DNA from: Bacteroidota bacterium
GTDB lineage: Bacteria > Bacteroidota > Ignavibacteria > Ignavibacteriales > Ignavibacteriaceae
Length of the DNA: 8,453 nucleotides
Assembly (NCBI GenBank): GCA_021796135.1
Contig: JAJYOQ010000158.1
Location: 1-8,453, forward strand
Reading direction: 5' to 3'
Part shown: positions 1 through 6,101 of the stretch, in pieces
Layout: each line of letters opens with the position of its first letter
Numbering within the stretch: position 1 is the stretch's first letter
Translations under genes and position numbers: made by a program
The notes under the pieces: generated by a model
Database searches by the model: none
What the model was told of the DNA's origin: nothing
Seen by the model: only the letters and a program-made list of their open reading frames with translations

Positions 1-701
1 GCAAAGAGCGGAGAGCAATCCGTATCCAGTTGTAGTATATTGTTGAAAAAATTTCCGGCTTTTTTTGATGTGTCGGTATCAACTGAATCCGAAAATGTAT
101 AACTCATTCCGTGAAGGATTTCGGATGTGTCTACATTATAATACTTGCTTATTACTAATGCTATCTGTTTGTTGAAGCTTGAACCTTTTCCCATTCCCAA
201 ATAATTTTCTGCTTTTCTCTGCATGCTTGATATAAATACACTCGGGATCTCCGTCATTATGGTTTGCTGCAGCAGTCCCTGTATCATCTGCATTTCCATC
301 GAGTTTTTTGGGTCATAAAAAAATTTCAGCTTTAACGATGTGGATGTATCGGTGTATGCATCTGCCGGAATAATCAAGGCTGCAGAAGCATATCCGCTCC
401 GGATGTAATCTTTTACCGAGTTCGTATCAAACTTTACATCGCTGCCCTTATCGTTTGTATAAGATTTTATTATCTTGAACGTGGAGGTTGTGTCTAGTGC
501 ATTCTCTATTTTCTTTGCTACTGTCGCGCTGCTGTTGTTTATAAAAGCCAGGCGGATTCCCTGCGGTGTTCCGCCGCCGCTGAATATCGATCCGAATATG
601 TATATCAATATTATCGGCACCAGAAATGTCAGTCCTACTGCGGGTTTATCATGCAGGAATAATATGTAATCTTTCTTTATAAGGTTAAAAATGGTTTTCA
701 A
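1..701 (-). CDS. ABC-2 type transporter permease, N-terminal part (cut by window edge)
   Basis: Membrane subunit of an ABC-2 type export system, partnered by the ATPase encoded just upstream. The 233 residues visible begin KTIFNLIKKDYILFLHDKP, followed by one hydrophobic segment at about residues 20-40 (VGLTFLVPIILIYIFGSIF). A long polar stretch with no membrane segments follows and fits the extracytoplasmic domain of this permease class (ABC2_membrane_3 architecture). The remaining membrane helices expected at the C-terminus lie beyond base 1. There is no ATG near the beginning. I place the start at TTG 701-699, which overlaps the ATPase TGA stop by two bases and has a good GGAAGGAG ribosome binding site 9 bases upstream, implying translational coupling. 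The substrate cannot be told from the sequence; drugs, lipids or polysaccharides are all possible for the family. Confidence 0.8.
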   Translation of the reverse strand, partial: MKTIFNLIKKDYILFLHDKPAVGLTFLVPIILIYIFGSIFSGGGTPQGIRLAFINNSSATVAKKIENALDTTSTFKIIKSYTNDKGSDVKFDTNSVKDYIRSGYASAALIIPADAYTDTSTSLKLKFFYDPKNSMEMQMIQGLLQQTIMTEIPSVFISSMQRKAENYLGMGKGSSFNKQIALVISKYYNVDTSEILHGMSYTFSDSVDTDTSKKAGNFFNNILQLDTDCSPLF

Positions 702-1615
702 TCTCTTAATCTCCTTCCGGTTAAATGAAGGAATAGCGCTTCCAGTGACGGCTTTTTAATTTCTATGGATTCATAATTAATTCCGTTATTCTCCATTGAA
801 GCAAAAAATTCGGATAGTTTTAATTTGTCTGTAGGTTTTAATTCGAATTTATCCTGCTCGTTAATTAATTCCCCGAATGTTTGAAAAAGCTCTGTCTTCT
901 TTTCCGTTAATTGATTTTTATTTATTAGTATCGTCTGGCTGTATGGAAGCTGCTCCAGCAATTTTTCAATTACGCCGGTAGAAATAATTTTCCCGAAATC
1001 TATTATGGCGATTCTGCTGCATAAACGCTCTGCTTCTTCCATGTAATGCGTGGTGTATATAATTGTTTTTCCCTGTTCGTTTAATTTGGCAAGATAATCA
1101 AAAATAGCATTGCGTGACTGAGGATCTACTCCTACTGTGGGCTCATCGCATAAAATTATTTTCGGGTCGTGAAGCAGGCTTGCTGCTAGATTTAATCTCC
1201 TCTTCATTCCTCCGGAAAATGTTTTTACTTTATCTTTTTTCCGGTCGTAAAGCTGTACCATGTTCAGCTTATCGGCAACTACATATTTTAAGTCGCTTTT
1301 TTTCAGATTGTAAAAAGATCCGAAGATTTCAAGATTATCCTGCGCCGATAGTTCGTCATATAATGCCAGGGTCTGCGGTACTAAACCTATCTTTCTCCTG
1401 ACGTCCAGATTATTAGTTGAAATTTTTTCCCCGTCAATCAGTATTTCCCCTTCGTCGGCATTAATATAACCGACAAGCAAATTCATTAAAGTAGATTTGC
1501 CGGCACCGTTAGGACCCAGCAGCCCGAACAGCTCATTCTCATCTATATCAAGGGAAATATTATCAAGTGCGGTAATAGCAGAAAATTTTTTTGTAATGTT
1601 TTTAATAGATATCAT
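698..1615 (-). CDS. ABC transporter ATP-binding protein (ABC-2/DrrA-like exporter)
   Basis: Cytoplasmic ATPase that powers the adjacent ABC-2 permease. Of 305 residues, all nucleotide-binding motifs are intact: Walker A GPNGAGKST (34-42), Q-loop glutamine in GLVPQ (Q81), signature FSGGM (133-137), Walker B IILCDEP (153-159) and the switch histidine in YTTHYMEEAE (H190). A C-terminal extension of about 90 residues after the core domain is normal for DrrA/CcmA-type exporter ATPases. The ATG at 1615-1613 is preceded by GGAAG with a 4-base gap, which supports this start. The last codons overlap the start of the permease gene. A membrane-fusion (HlyD-like) gene often precedes such pairs, but here the preceding gene is a SemiSWEET transporter behind a repeat, so any adaptor would have to lie elsewhere. 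Family assignment is firm; substrate is unknown. Confidence 0.95.
   Translation of the reverse strand: MISIKNITKKFSAITALDNISLDIDENELFGLLGPNGAGKSTLMNLLVGYINADEGEILIDGEKISTNNLDVRRKIGLVPQTLALYDELSAQDNLEIFGSFYNLKKSDLKYVVADKLNMVQLYDRKKDKVKTFSGGMKRRLNLAASLLHDPKIILCDEPTVGVDPQSRNAIFDYLAKLNEQGKTIIYTTHYMEEAERLCSRIAIIDFGKIISTGVIEKLLEQLPYSQTILINKNQLTEKKTELFQTFGELINEQDKFELKPTDKLKLSEFFASMENNGINYESIEIKKPSLEALFLHLTGRRLRD
711..718 (-). promoter_or_regulatory. Ribosome binding site deciding the TTG start of the permease
   Basis: The minus strand reads GGAAGGAG here, inside the last codons of the ATPase gene, 9 bases before TTG at 701-699. No ATG in frame lies near, and the reading frame with the TM-starting protein begins at this point. 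This is the basis for choosing a TTG start. Confidence 0.65.
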
Positions 1616-1659
1616 TTTACTTCCATCATATTAAATTCCTATCTTGTCCTAAGTCCTTC

Positions 1660-1721
1660 TGTCTTCATTCAAAATTCAAAATTCAAAATTCAAAATTCTT
1701 CCTCCTGTCTTTTTACTTTTT
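1660..1721. repeat. 62-bp dispersed repeat, copy 1, with four tandem CAAAATT heptamers
   Basis: Four perfect tandem copies of the heptamer CAAAATT occupy 1670-1697. The surrounding bases, including GTCTTTTTACTTTTT at 1707-1721, match a second copy at 4561-4622 with 57 of 62 positions identical by hand alignment and no gaps. The copy lies between the SemiSWEET and ABC ATPase genes and extends 9 bases into the 3' end of the SemiSWEET gene, supplying its stop codon and final lysine codon. On the minus strand it reads as AAAAAGTAAAAAGAC followed by GAATTTT repeats. It is too short to encode anything. It resembles in form the heptameric short tandem repeats known from cyanobacteria, but shared origin is not shown. 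Confidence 0.85.
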
Positions 1722-1982
1722 CCTTTCCAGGTGGTCCAGATCGATCTTCATTATCAACACATAAAGTGAAAGTATAAAAGTAATAAAATTCGCAATTATA
1801 ACGGGATAGGATGTAATCATTATACCGTAAATGAACCAAAACAGTACTCCTACTGTCGTAAGAATAAACATCCCTAACGAAATGTCCTCGGTTTGTTTAG
1901 TCTTGTGAACCTTAATAGCCTGCGGTATGAATGCGATGGTAGTGCATGAGGCGGCGAGATATCCGAATATGGTCTGAATCAA
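1713..1982 (-). CDS. SemiSWEET family sugar transporter (PQ-loop / MtN3)
   Basis: Small inner-membrane sugar transporter of the SemiSWEET family, which works as a homodimer of three-helix bundles and allows sugar movement without ATP. The 89 residues match the usual family length. Three hydrophobic helices are visible at about 4-25, 35-57 and 60-79. The family PQ motif is present in AFIPQAIKV (P20, Q21). W49 in VLFWFIYG and N65 in VIIANFI fall where the sugar-contacting Trp and Asn lie in characterised SemiSWEETs. The start is TTG at 1982-1980, preceded by AAGGAA with a 5-base gap; no ATG fits better because the first helix begins at once. The stop codon and last lysine codon lie in the repeat. 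The actual sugar is unknown, but a sugar-type binding protein gene lies further upstream on the same strand. Confidence 0.9.
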   Translation of the reverse strand: MIQTIFGYLAASCTTIAFIPQAIKVHKTKQTEDISLGMFILTTVGVLFWFIYGIMITSYPVIIANFITFILSLYVLIMKIDLDHLERKK

Positions 1983-1987
1983 AATAG

Positions 1988-1993
1988 TTCCTT
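1988..1993 (-). promoter_or_regulatory. Ribosome binding site deciding the TTG start of the SemiSWEET gene
   Basis: The minus strand reads AAGGAA, 5 bases before TTG at 1982-1980. Just upstream, at 1995-2010, an inverted repeat TTTAGT-AAAA-ACTAAA could fold as a weak hairpin next to the ribosome binding site; whether it matters is unknown. Confidence 0.55.
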
Positions 1994-2013
1994 ATTTAGT
2001 AAAAACTAAAATA

Positions 2014-2042
2014 ATAAAAAACTCAGCCCTCAAATGTGACAA
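2014..2042 (-). promoter_or_regulatory. Possible sigma-70 type promoter for the SemiSWEET gene
   Basis: On the minus strand TTGTCA (2042-2037, five of six to TTGACA) is followed after 17 bases by TTTTAT (2019-2014, four of six to TATAAT). An overlapping TATTAT at 2016-2011 is a better -10 but at a 20-base spacing. The site sits in the 100-base gap between the antitoxin-like gene and the SemiSWEET gene, so separate transcription is plausible. AT-rich sequence makes chance matches likely. Confidence 0.3.
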
Positions 2043-2082
2043 TTGACTACTCGAATGGTTGAAGTTTTCTTAAAGTTAATTC

Positions 2083-2304
2083 CTAATTTAAACTTTTAGT
2101 GGCTCTTTTGTTTTTCTTAATAATTTCTGTTAATGAGCGAAGTGCTTGATTTACGGAGTCATGGTCAGGAAAATATTTTGCTACATCAGGCTCAATTACT
2201 ACAACATTGGTTCCTTCGCTGTATTTTTGAGAATATTTTCCTTTTATACCTTTGCTGAAATCATATTCTTTAAGCAAGTCCGGATCGTTTCGCATTTTTT
2301 TCAT
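2083..2304 (-). CDS. Small antitoxin-like protein (YDFSxGxxGKY type), no toxin beside it
   Basis: Small soluble protein of about 73 residues whose core EYDFSKGIKGKYSQKY, then EGTNVVVIEPDVAKYFPD and VNQALRSL, resembles a widespread group of small bacterial proteins often listed as antitoxin-like or hypothetical. The central part has a strand followed by helices, as in CopG/ribbon-helix-helix-like antitoxins, but no DNA-binding role can be proved here. No toxin gene adjoins: the upstream neighbour is a histidine kinase and the downstream neighbour a SemiSWEET gene. The start is uncertain. ATG at 2304 has GAGAAAG at a 6-base gap and leaves just the conserved core. ATG at 2319 (5 bases after the kinase stop) and ATG at 2334 or TTG at 2346 (both overlapping the kinase end) are in frame with poorer ribosome binding sites. 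The closeness suggests cotranscription with the kinase. Confidence 0.75.
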   Translation of the reverse strand: MKKMRNDPDLLKEYDFSKGIKGKYSQKYSEGTNVVVIEPDVAKYFPDHDSVNQALRSLTEIIKKNKRATKSLN

Positions 2305-2324
2305 ATTGTTCTTTCTCATTTTTA

Positions 2325-4208
2325 TTAACCGCATTCCGGTAGGCAAAAACTAAATGTGCTCCCTATATTTTCTTTGCTCTCAACCCATATTACTCCGCCG
2401 TGAATGTCAATAAATTCTTTGCACAACAGCAAACCTAACCCTGTGCTTAATTCACCCTCGGTGCCAAGCGACCTGACCTTCTCTTCAATCTTAAATAATT
2501 TTTCAATGTTCTCTTCAGCGATTCCGATTCCATTGTCCGCAACTGAAATTTCAATTTTACCGTTGCTCAATCGCTCTGACTTTATTGTCACTTTCCCACC
2601 GGACTTTGTGAATTTTACCGCATTGGATATAAGATTCCTTAGTACCGTCAATATCATCCTATCATCAGCGAATACCTTTAACGTGCTGTCAATTTCATTT
2701 TCGATTGTAATCTTTTTCTGAAGCGCCCGGTCGGAAATCGAATCAATGCTTTTGGAAACTATTTTAAATAAATCTAATTTATTTGGCGTATAATCTATTA
2801 AACCTCTCTTTACTTTAGACCATTCCAGCAGGTTATCAAGAAGACTATAAACATTATGTGCTGCTCTGTTGAGCATTTTACTATTCTGAACCCAATTCTC
2901 AGAAGTAAACTCTTCAGAACCATCTGCCATAAGTTCTGTCATACCAAGTAGACCTTGAAACGGACTTTTAAGATCATGCGCTATTATCGAAAAGAATTTA
3001 TCTTTCTCGGCATTGATTTTTAGAAGTTTCTCGTTTTGTATTTTAATTTCTTCTTCTGCAAGTTTGTTTTCCGTGACGTCCTGTACTTGCAGTAAATATC
3101 CATTTATATTTTTTCTTTTTTCATCTAGCAATGGGGTTATTACATAGTCAAAGAATTTAATTCCTGTCTTAGTATTTTTGTAATGACCTGATTCTTTTGC
3201 TTTGTCAAAGTCAAAGGCTGTCTGATATTTAATAGATTCCCCTCTAAGCAGCTTTTCCTTTTTTTCAGAATCTAAACTTATGCCGTTAAAGATATTAAAG
3301 CCCCTGGTGTCGGATATATTTGATAACCCAAACATTTCTAAAGAGGCATTGTTTACAGCTGTAGATTCTCCTTTTTCATTGTAAAGCTCTATGCCGATGG
3401 GTGATTCATAAAAAACAGTTCTAAACTTAACTTCGCTATCTTTAAGAGCTTTTTCCGCCTGTTTTCGTTCCGTGATATCACGGGCGGTTGTATGCATATA
3501 ATAATTATTATCTATTAATATGCGTTTATTGTTGAATTCCGTATCAACTTTATCTCCGTTTTTCTTGAGAATCTTTGATTCGGTTAATTGCTCTGCTCCG
3601 TTCATTATTTTATCGTGAGAATATAGGTAAGCATTCAAATCCATGGGCTCATGTAAATCCGGGATTTTCATTCTCAGCAGTTCTTTTCTGGAATATCCGG
3701 TTAGATCGCAAGCTGCTTGATTGACCATTATAAATTTAGAATCATAATCCGAAATAAAAATCGCGTCGCGGGAGCCTTCGAATATTGATTCCTTCCACGC
3801 CAGCGATTCTTTCAACTCTTTTTCTGCATGTTTGCGTTCTGTTATATCGGTTGCTATAGTCAAAAGCTTATCGGTCTCGCATAATGTTATGACGGCTTCG
3901 TAATTATGCATAATTCCGCCTAGTTCTAAATCATATTCAATTGTTTGCTTCTTGCCGATTAAAACGCAAGCTTGAAATGCCTCCTCGAAGTAATTTGCTA
4001 ATTGGGAAGGAAAAACATTATGGATATTCTTACCCAGAAAATGATCGGGCGATGTGTATAAGCTCTCTCCTTCAGGTAAATGATAATCAAGGAAAACGCC
4101 GTGCTTATCGCATAAAAAAATTAAACTTGGAATTGCCTCTACAATGGCTTTGTATTTTGCTTCGCCTGAGAATGTCTGCTGAACTGTATTCTTTTCCTTT
4201 TTTAACAT
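2325..4208 (-). CDS. Soluble PAS-PAS-PAS sensor histidine kinase
   Basis: Cytoplasmic two-component histidine kinase of 627 residues with no signal peptide and no membrane segments. Order: PAS domain about 17-125, PAS domain about 136-250, PAS domain about 258-382 (each followed by a DITERK- or DVTENK-type linker), a short coiled linker 383-403, HisKA dimerisation domain with the phosphoacceptor H411 in FFSIIAHDLKSPF, and a HATPase domain with N-box RNLISNAVKFT (524-534), G1 box DNGIGI (558-563) and G2 box STGLGL (588-593). All catalytic motifs look intact. The ATG at 4208-4206 follows GGAAA with a 4-base gap. No response regulator is encoded directly next to it; the nearest, two genes upstream, appears to belong to another kinase, so this is an orphan kinase or cross-talks with that regulator. 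PAS ligands (redox, small molecule, light) cannot be deduced; I see no flavin or haem signature I would trust. Confidence 0.93.
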   Translation of the reverse strand: MLKKEKNTVQQTFSGEAKYKAIVEAIPSLIFLCDKHGVFLDYHLPEGESLYTSPDHFLGKNIHNVFPSQLANYFEEAFQACVLIGKKQTIEYDLELGGIMHNYEAVITLCETDKLLTIATDITERKHAEKELKESLAWKESIFEGSRDAIFISDYDSKFIMVNQAACDLTGYSRKELLRMKIPDLHEPMDLNAYLYSHDKIMNGAEQLTESKILKKNGDKVDTEFNNKRILIDNNYYMHTTARDITERKQAEKALKDSEVKFRTVFYESPIGIELYNEKGESTAVNNASLEMFGLSNISDTRGFNIFNGISLDSEKKEKLLRGESIKYQTAFDFDKAKESGHYKNTKTGIKFFDYVITPLLDEKRKNINGYLLQVQDVTENKLAEEEIKIQNEKLLKINAEKDKFFSIIAHDLKSPFQGLLGMTELMADGSEEFTSENWVQNSKMLNRAAHNVYSLLDNLLEWSKVKRGLIDYTPNKLDLFKIVSKSIDSISDRALQKKITIENEIDSTLKVFADDRMILTVLRNLISNAVKFTKSGGKVTIKSERLSNGKIEISVADNGIGIAEENIEKLFKIEEKVRSLGTEGELSTGLGLLLCKEFIDIHGGVIWVESKENIGSTFSFCLPECG

Positions 4209-4253
4209 TTGATTTCCAAATTTTCAAATTAAAAAACGGGAAAAACCCCTGTC

Positions 4254-4271
4254 TCTATATTTTAATATAGA
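4254..4271. repeat. 18-bp perfect palindrome in the PAS-kinase leader (possible operator or RNA hairpin)
   Basis: The sequence TCTATATT-TT-AATATAGA has perfect 8-base arms with a 2-base centre. It lies 46-63 bases upstream of the kinase ATG and just downstream of the predicted transcription start of the promoter at 4284-4311, a place where a repressor operator or a leader hairpin would act. It is AT-rich and not followed by a T-run on the minus strand, so it is not a standard terminator. Confidence 0.45.
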
Positions 4272-4283
4272 AACATTTTACAT

Positions 4284-4311
4284 ATTATACAATACTTGCC
4301 AGTAATCTAAA
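4284..4311 (-). promoter_or_regulatory. Candidate sigma-70 type promoter for the PAS kinase
   Basis: On the minus strand a perfect TATAAT (4289-4284) is preceded, with a 16-base spacer, by TTTAGA (4311-4306, four of six to TTGACA). The predicted start of transcription near 4277 leaves a leader of about 70 bases to the kinase ATG. The position in the 125-base gap downstream of the 58-residue gene fits a separate promoter for the kinase and the antitoxin-like gene. Confidence 0.45.
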
Positions 4312-4333
4312 TTCAATAACGTTATACTAAAAA

Positions 4334-4510
4334 TTACTTTTTAATATAAGCATTCAACCCGATAACAACCTTTTTCCCGTCGATAACGCATTCAGTAGTC
4401 ATATTTCCGTGAGTAGTTGCAACCACTAAAGTTTTCCCCGACGCGCTCGGAGTAGGTTCCTGCAATTCAATTTTAATAATAAGCTTACCGTCTTCAATCT
4501 TAACTTCCAT
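4334..4510 (-). CDS. 58-residue protein of unknown function
   Basis: Complete short gene translated by hand: it begins MEVKIEDGKLIIKIELQEP and continues with a central TPSASGKTLVVATTHGN and the end GLNAYIKK, stop TAA at 4336-4334. The start ATG at 4510-4508 has a near-ideal AAGGAG 9 bases upstream, the strongest ribosome binding site in this part of the window. The composition (alternating charged and hydrophobic residues, no Cys pair, one Cys, no membrane segment or signal) suggests a small soluble beta-rich protein. I recognise no domain; the impression that similar small proteins occur in other bacteria is from memory and untested. It lies between the response regulator and the PAS kinase, with a repeat copy separating it from the former. 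It could be a member of the regulator operon or an independent small gene. Confidence 0.75.
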   Translation of the reverse strand: MEVKIEDGKLIIKIELQEPTPSASGKTLVVATTHGNMTTECVIDGKKVVIGLNAYIKK

Positions 4511-4519
4511 CAGTTTTAT

Positions 4520-4525
4520 CTCCTT
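4520..4525 (-). promoter_or_regulatory. Ribosome binding site of the 58-residue gene
   Basis: AAGGAG on the minus strand, 9 bases before the ATG at 4510-4508. It is the main sequence evidence that this short frame is translated. Confidence 0.7.
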
Positions 4526-4560
4526 AAAAGATTAATAAAATAATAAATTAATTCCCCCAG

Positions 4561-4622
4561 TGCCTTCATTCAAAATTCAAAATTCAAAATTCAAAATTCT
4601 CTCTTGTGTCTTTTTACTTTTT
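4561..4622. repeat. 62-bp dispersed repeat, copy 2, with four tandem CAAAATT heptamers
   Basis: Heptamers at 4571-4598, then CTCTCTTGTGTCTTTTTACTTTTT-like flank up to 4622. It aligns without gaps to 1660-1721 with five mismatches, four of them in the short stretch after the heptamers. The copy lies 5 bases beyond the stop codon of the response regulator gene (stop at 4630-4628), that is, directly 3' of a gene in the same orientation as copy 1. It has no coding capacity. Confidence 0.85.
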
Positions 4623-4627
4623 ACTTG

Positions 4628-6085
4628 TTATTTCATCCCCAATTCCTTAGCCATCCTATAATAATTAGAAGGCGCCAGCCCAAGCTTCTTCGCTGCATCT
4701 GTGTCTGACTCCGAATGCGAGCGTACATAAGTCAAATATTTCTCCCGTATCATCTTTTCCATCTGCGAAAGCGGCAGAATATTATTTTCAAATATAGCTT
4801 CTATGCCGGGCAGTGTGCGGTCTTCATTATTTTTATAATACGATCCTAACGAATCTTTTGCATGTTCTACCGTTACTTCACGCTCATCTCTGAAAAGCAC
4901 TCTTTGCACCACATTCTTTAACTCCCTTACGTTCCCCGGCCAGGGATAATTAACAAATATTTCTAGCGCTGCGGGGGATATTGAGGGCTTCTCTTTTCCC
5001 ATCTTTATGGAAAATTGAATCAGAAAATGATCTAACAGTATCGGTATGTCGGATTTCCTTAACTTAAGGTCGGGCACTTCTATATATATTACATTTAATC
5101 TGTAATATAAATCTTCCCGGAACCTCTTTGCTTTTACTTCTTCTTCTATGTTTCTGTTCGTGGCTGCGATTATTCTGATGTTTACTTTAACTTTTTCCGT
5201 CCGCCCGATTTTTTCCAGCTCGCCTTCCTGTATTACTCTTAATAATTTCACCTGTGCGGATAAAGGCAATTCTGTTATTTCATCTAAAAATACTGTGCCG
5301 TTATGCGCTATTTCAAACAGCCCGGATTTCCTCTTGTCAGCTCCTGTGAATGCTCCCTTTTCATATCCGAATAACTCGCTTTCTATTAATTCGTGCGGTA
5401 AACTTCCGCAGTTTATCGGTACAAAATTTTCGAATTTTCTTTCACTGTTGTAATGTATATTGTATGCTACCAGCTCTTTTCCCGTGCCTGATGATCCGCT
5501 GATTAATATGTTGACGTCGCTTTGCGCATATTTCGTTATCTCATCTTTCATCTTCTTTATTGTGTGCGACTCGCCGATTATTTTTTTCTGGAAAAGAATG
5601 TCTTCTATATTTTTAATCAGTTTTTGATTTGATTTTTGCCTTTCCTTTTCCAGCTTGCTTTTTTCGTAAGCATTGAATATGCTGAGTATGAAGTCTGTCG
5701 GCTGATAAATGAAATCTTCTATGTCTCCGGGATACTTTGTGCAGTACCAGAATGCACCGGCTCTCATTAACCTGTTCGCAAAGTCAAAATCGGTTATATT
5801 TATTGTCATCTTGGTTATGACTATTATCTGTATTGAAAAATCCGATTCTTTTATCTTTTGTATCAGCTCTTCTCCCATTACCCCGCCGGTTAGGTGAAAA
5901 TCCATTACTACTACATCATATGTGCTTCTGTTCTTTTTGATTAGCTCAAGCGCTGCATTCCCGTCGCTGACTATGTTGGCTACATTTATCTTGTCGCTGA
6001 ATGGCTTTAATGTATTCATTACTCTGACTACATCGTATTCTTCATCTTCTATGAGCAGAACCTGTATTGTACTATTTATAAACAT
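4628..6085 (-). CDS. NtrC-type sigma-54 dependent response regulator
   Basis: Cytoplasmic transcription activator of 485 residues that, when phosphorylated, remodels RNA polymerase carrying sigma-54. Receiver domain about 7-125: acidic pair E13/D14, phosphoacceptor D62 in VVVMDFHLTGG, T91 and K117. Central AAA+ domain about 165-400: Walker A GSSGTGKE (197-204), the sigma-54 contact loop GAFTGA (244-249, canonical), Walker B GTVFLDEI (263-270) and the RFREDLYYRLNV segment (321-332). C-terminal Fis-like helix-turn-helix about 455-485, in DTDAAKKLGLAPSNYY. The usual KP after the receiver beta-5 strand is KYPG here, a mild deviation. The ATG at 6085-6083 has GAGA 5 bases upstream and lies 16 bases after the sensor kinase stop, so the pair is almost surely one operon and cognate. 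I found no convincing -24/-12 sigma-54 promoter in the window, so its targets are unknown. Confidence 0.95.
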   Translation of the reverse strand: MFINSTIQVLLIEDEEYDVVRVMNTLKPFSDKINVANIVSDGNAALELIKKNRSTYDVVVMDFHLTGGVMGEELIQKIKESDFSIQIIVITKMTINITDFDFANRLMRAGAFWYCTKYPGDIEDFIYQPTDFILSIFNAYEKSKLEKERQKSNQKLIKNIEDILFQKKIIGESHTIKKMKDEITKYAQSDVNILISGSSGTGKELVAYNIHYNSERKFENFVPINCGSLPHELIESELFGYEKGAFTGADKRKSGLFEIAHNGTVFLDEITELPLSAQVKLLRVIQEGELEKIGRTEKVKVNIRIIAATNRNIEEEVKAKRFREDLYYRLNVIYIEVPDLKLRKSDIPILLDHFLIQFSIKMGKEKPSISPAALEIFVNYPWPGNVRELKNVVQRVLFRDEREVTVEHAKDSLGSYYKNNEDRTLPGIEAIFENNILPLSQMEKMIREKYLTYVRSHSESDTDAAKKLGLAPSNYYRMAKELGMK

Positions 6086-6101
6086 GTTTATCTCAATTAA
6101 A

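Noticed and set aside
475..669. Plus-strand 64-residue frame with a hydrophobic N-terminus at the left end
   Set aside because: It is opposite the clear permease frame, whose start and ribosome binding site fit the ATPase operon; the hydrophobic stretch is a by-product of reading codons in antisense.
1670..1697. Heptamer array as a CRISPR array
   Set aside because: The units are contiguous 7-mers with no spacers and no cas genes nearby.
2073..2095. Inverted repeat AAGTTAATT / AATTTAAACTT over the antitoxin-like stop codon as a terminator
   Set aside because: The stem is all AT with bulges and no T-run follows on the minus strand.
4231..4250. CGGGAAAAACCCC element in the PAS-kinase leader as an intrinsic terminator or attenuator
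   Set aside because: The stem would be only 3-4 GC pairs; the T-rich stretch after it is short and the element lies just before the ribosome binding site, so evidence is too weak.
4284..4307. TGGCAAGTATTG on the minus strand as a sigma-54 -24/-12 promoter before the PAS kinase
   Set aside because: The GG has no GC at the required 10-base distance, and the same stretch contains a far better TATAAT box.
5148..5453. Plus-strand open frames inside the response regulator, kinases and ATPase genes
   Set aside because: They mirror well-supported minus-strand genes, show no family features and lack convincing ribosome binding sites.
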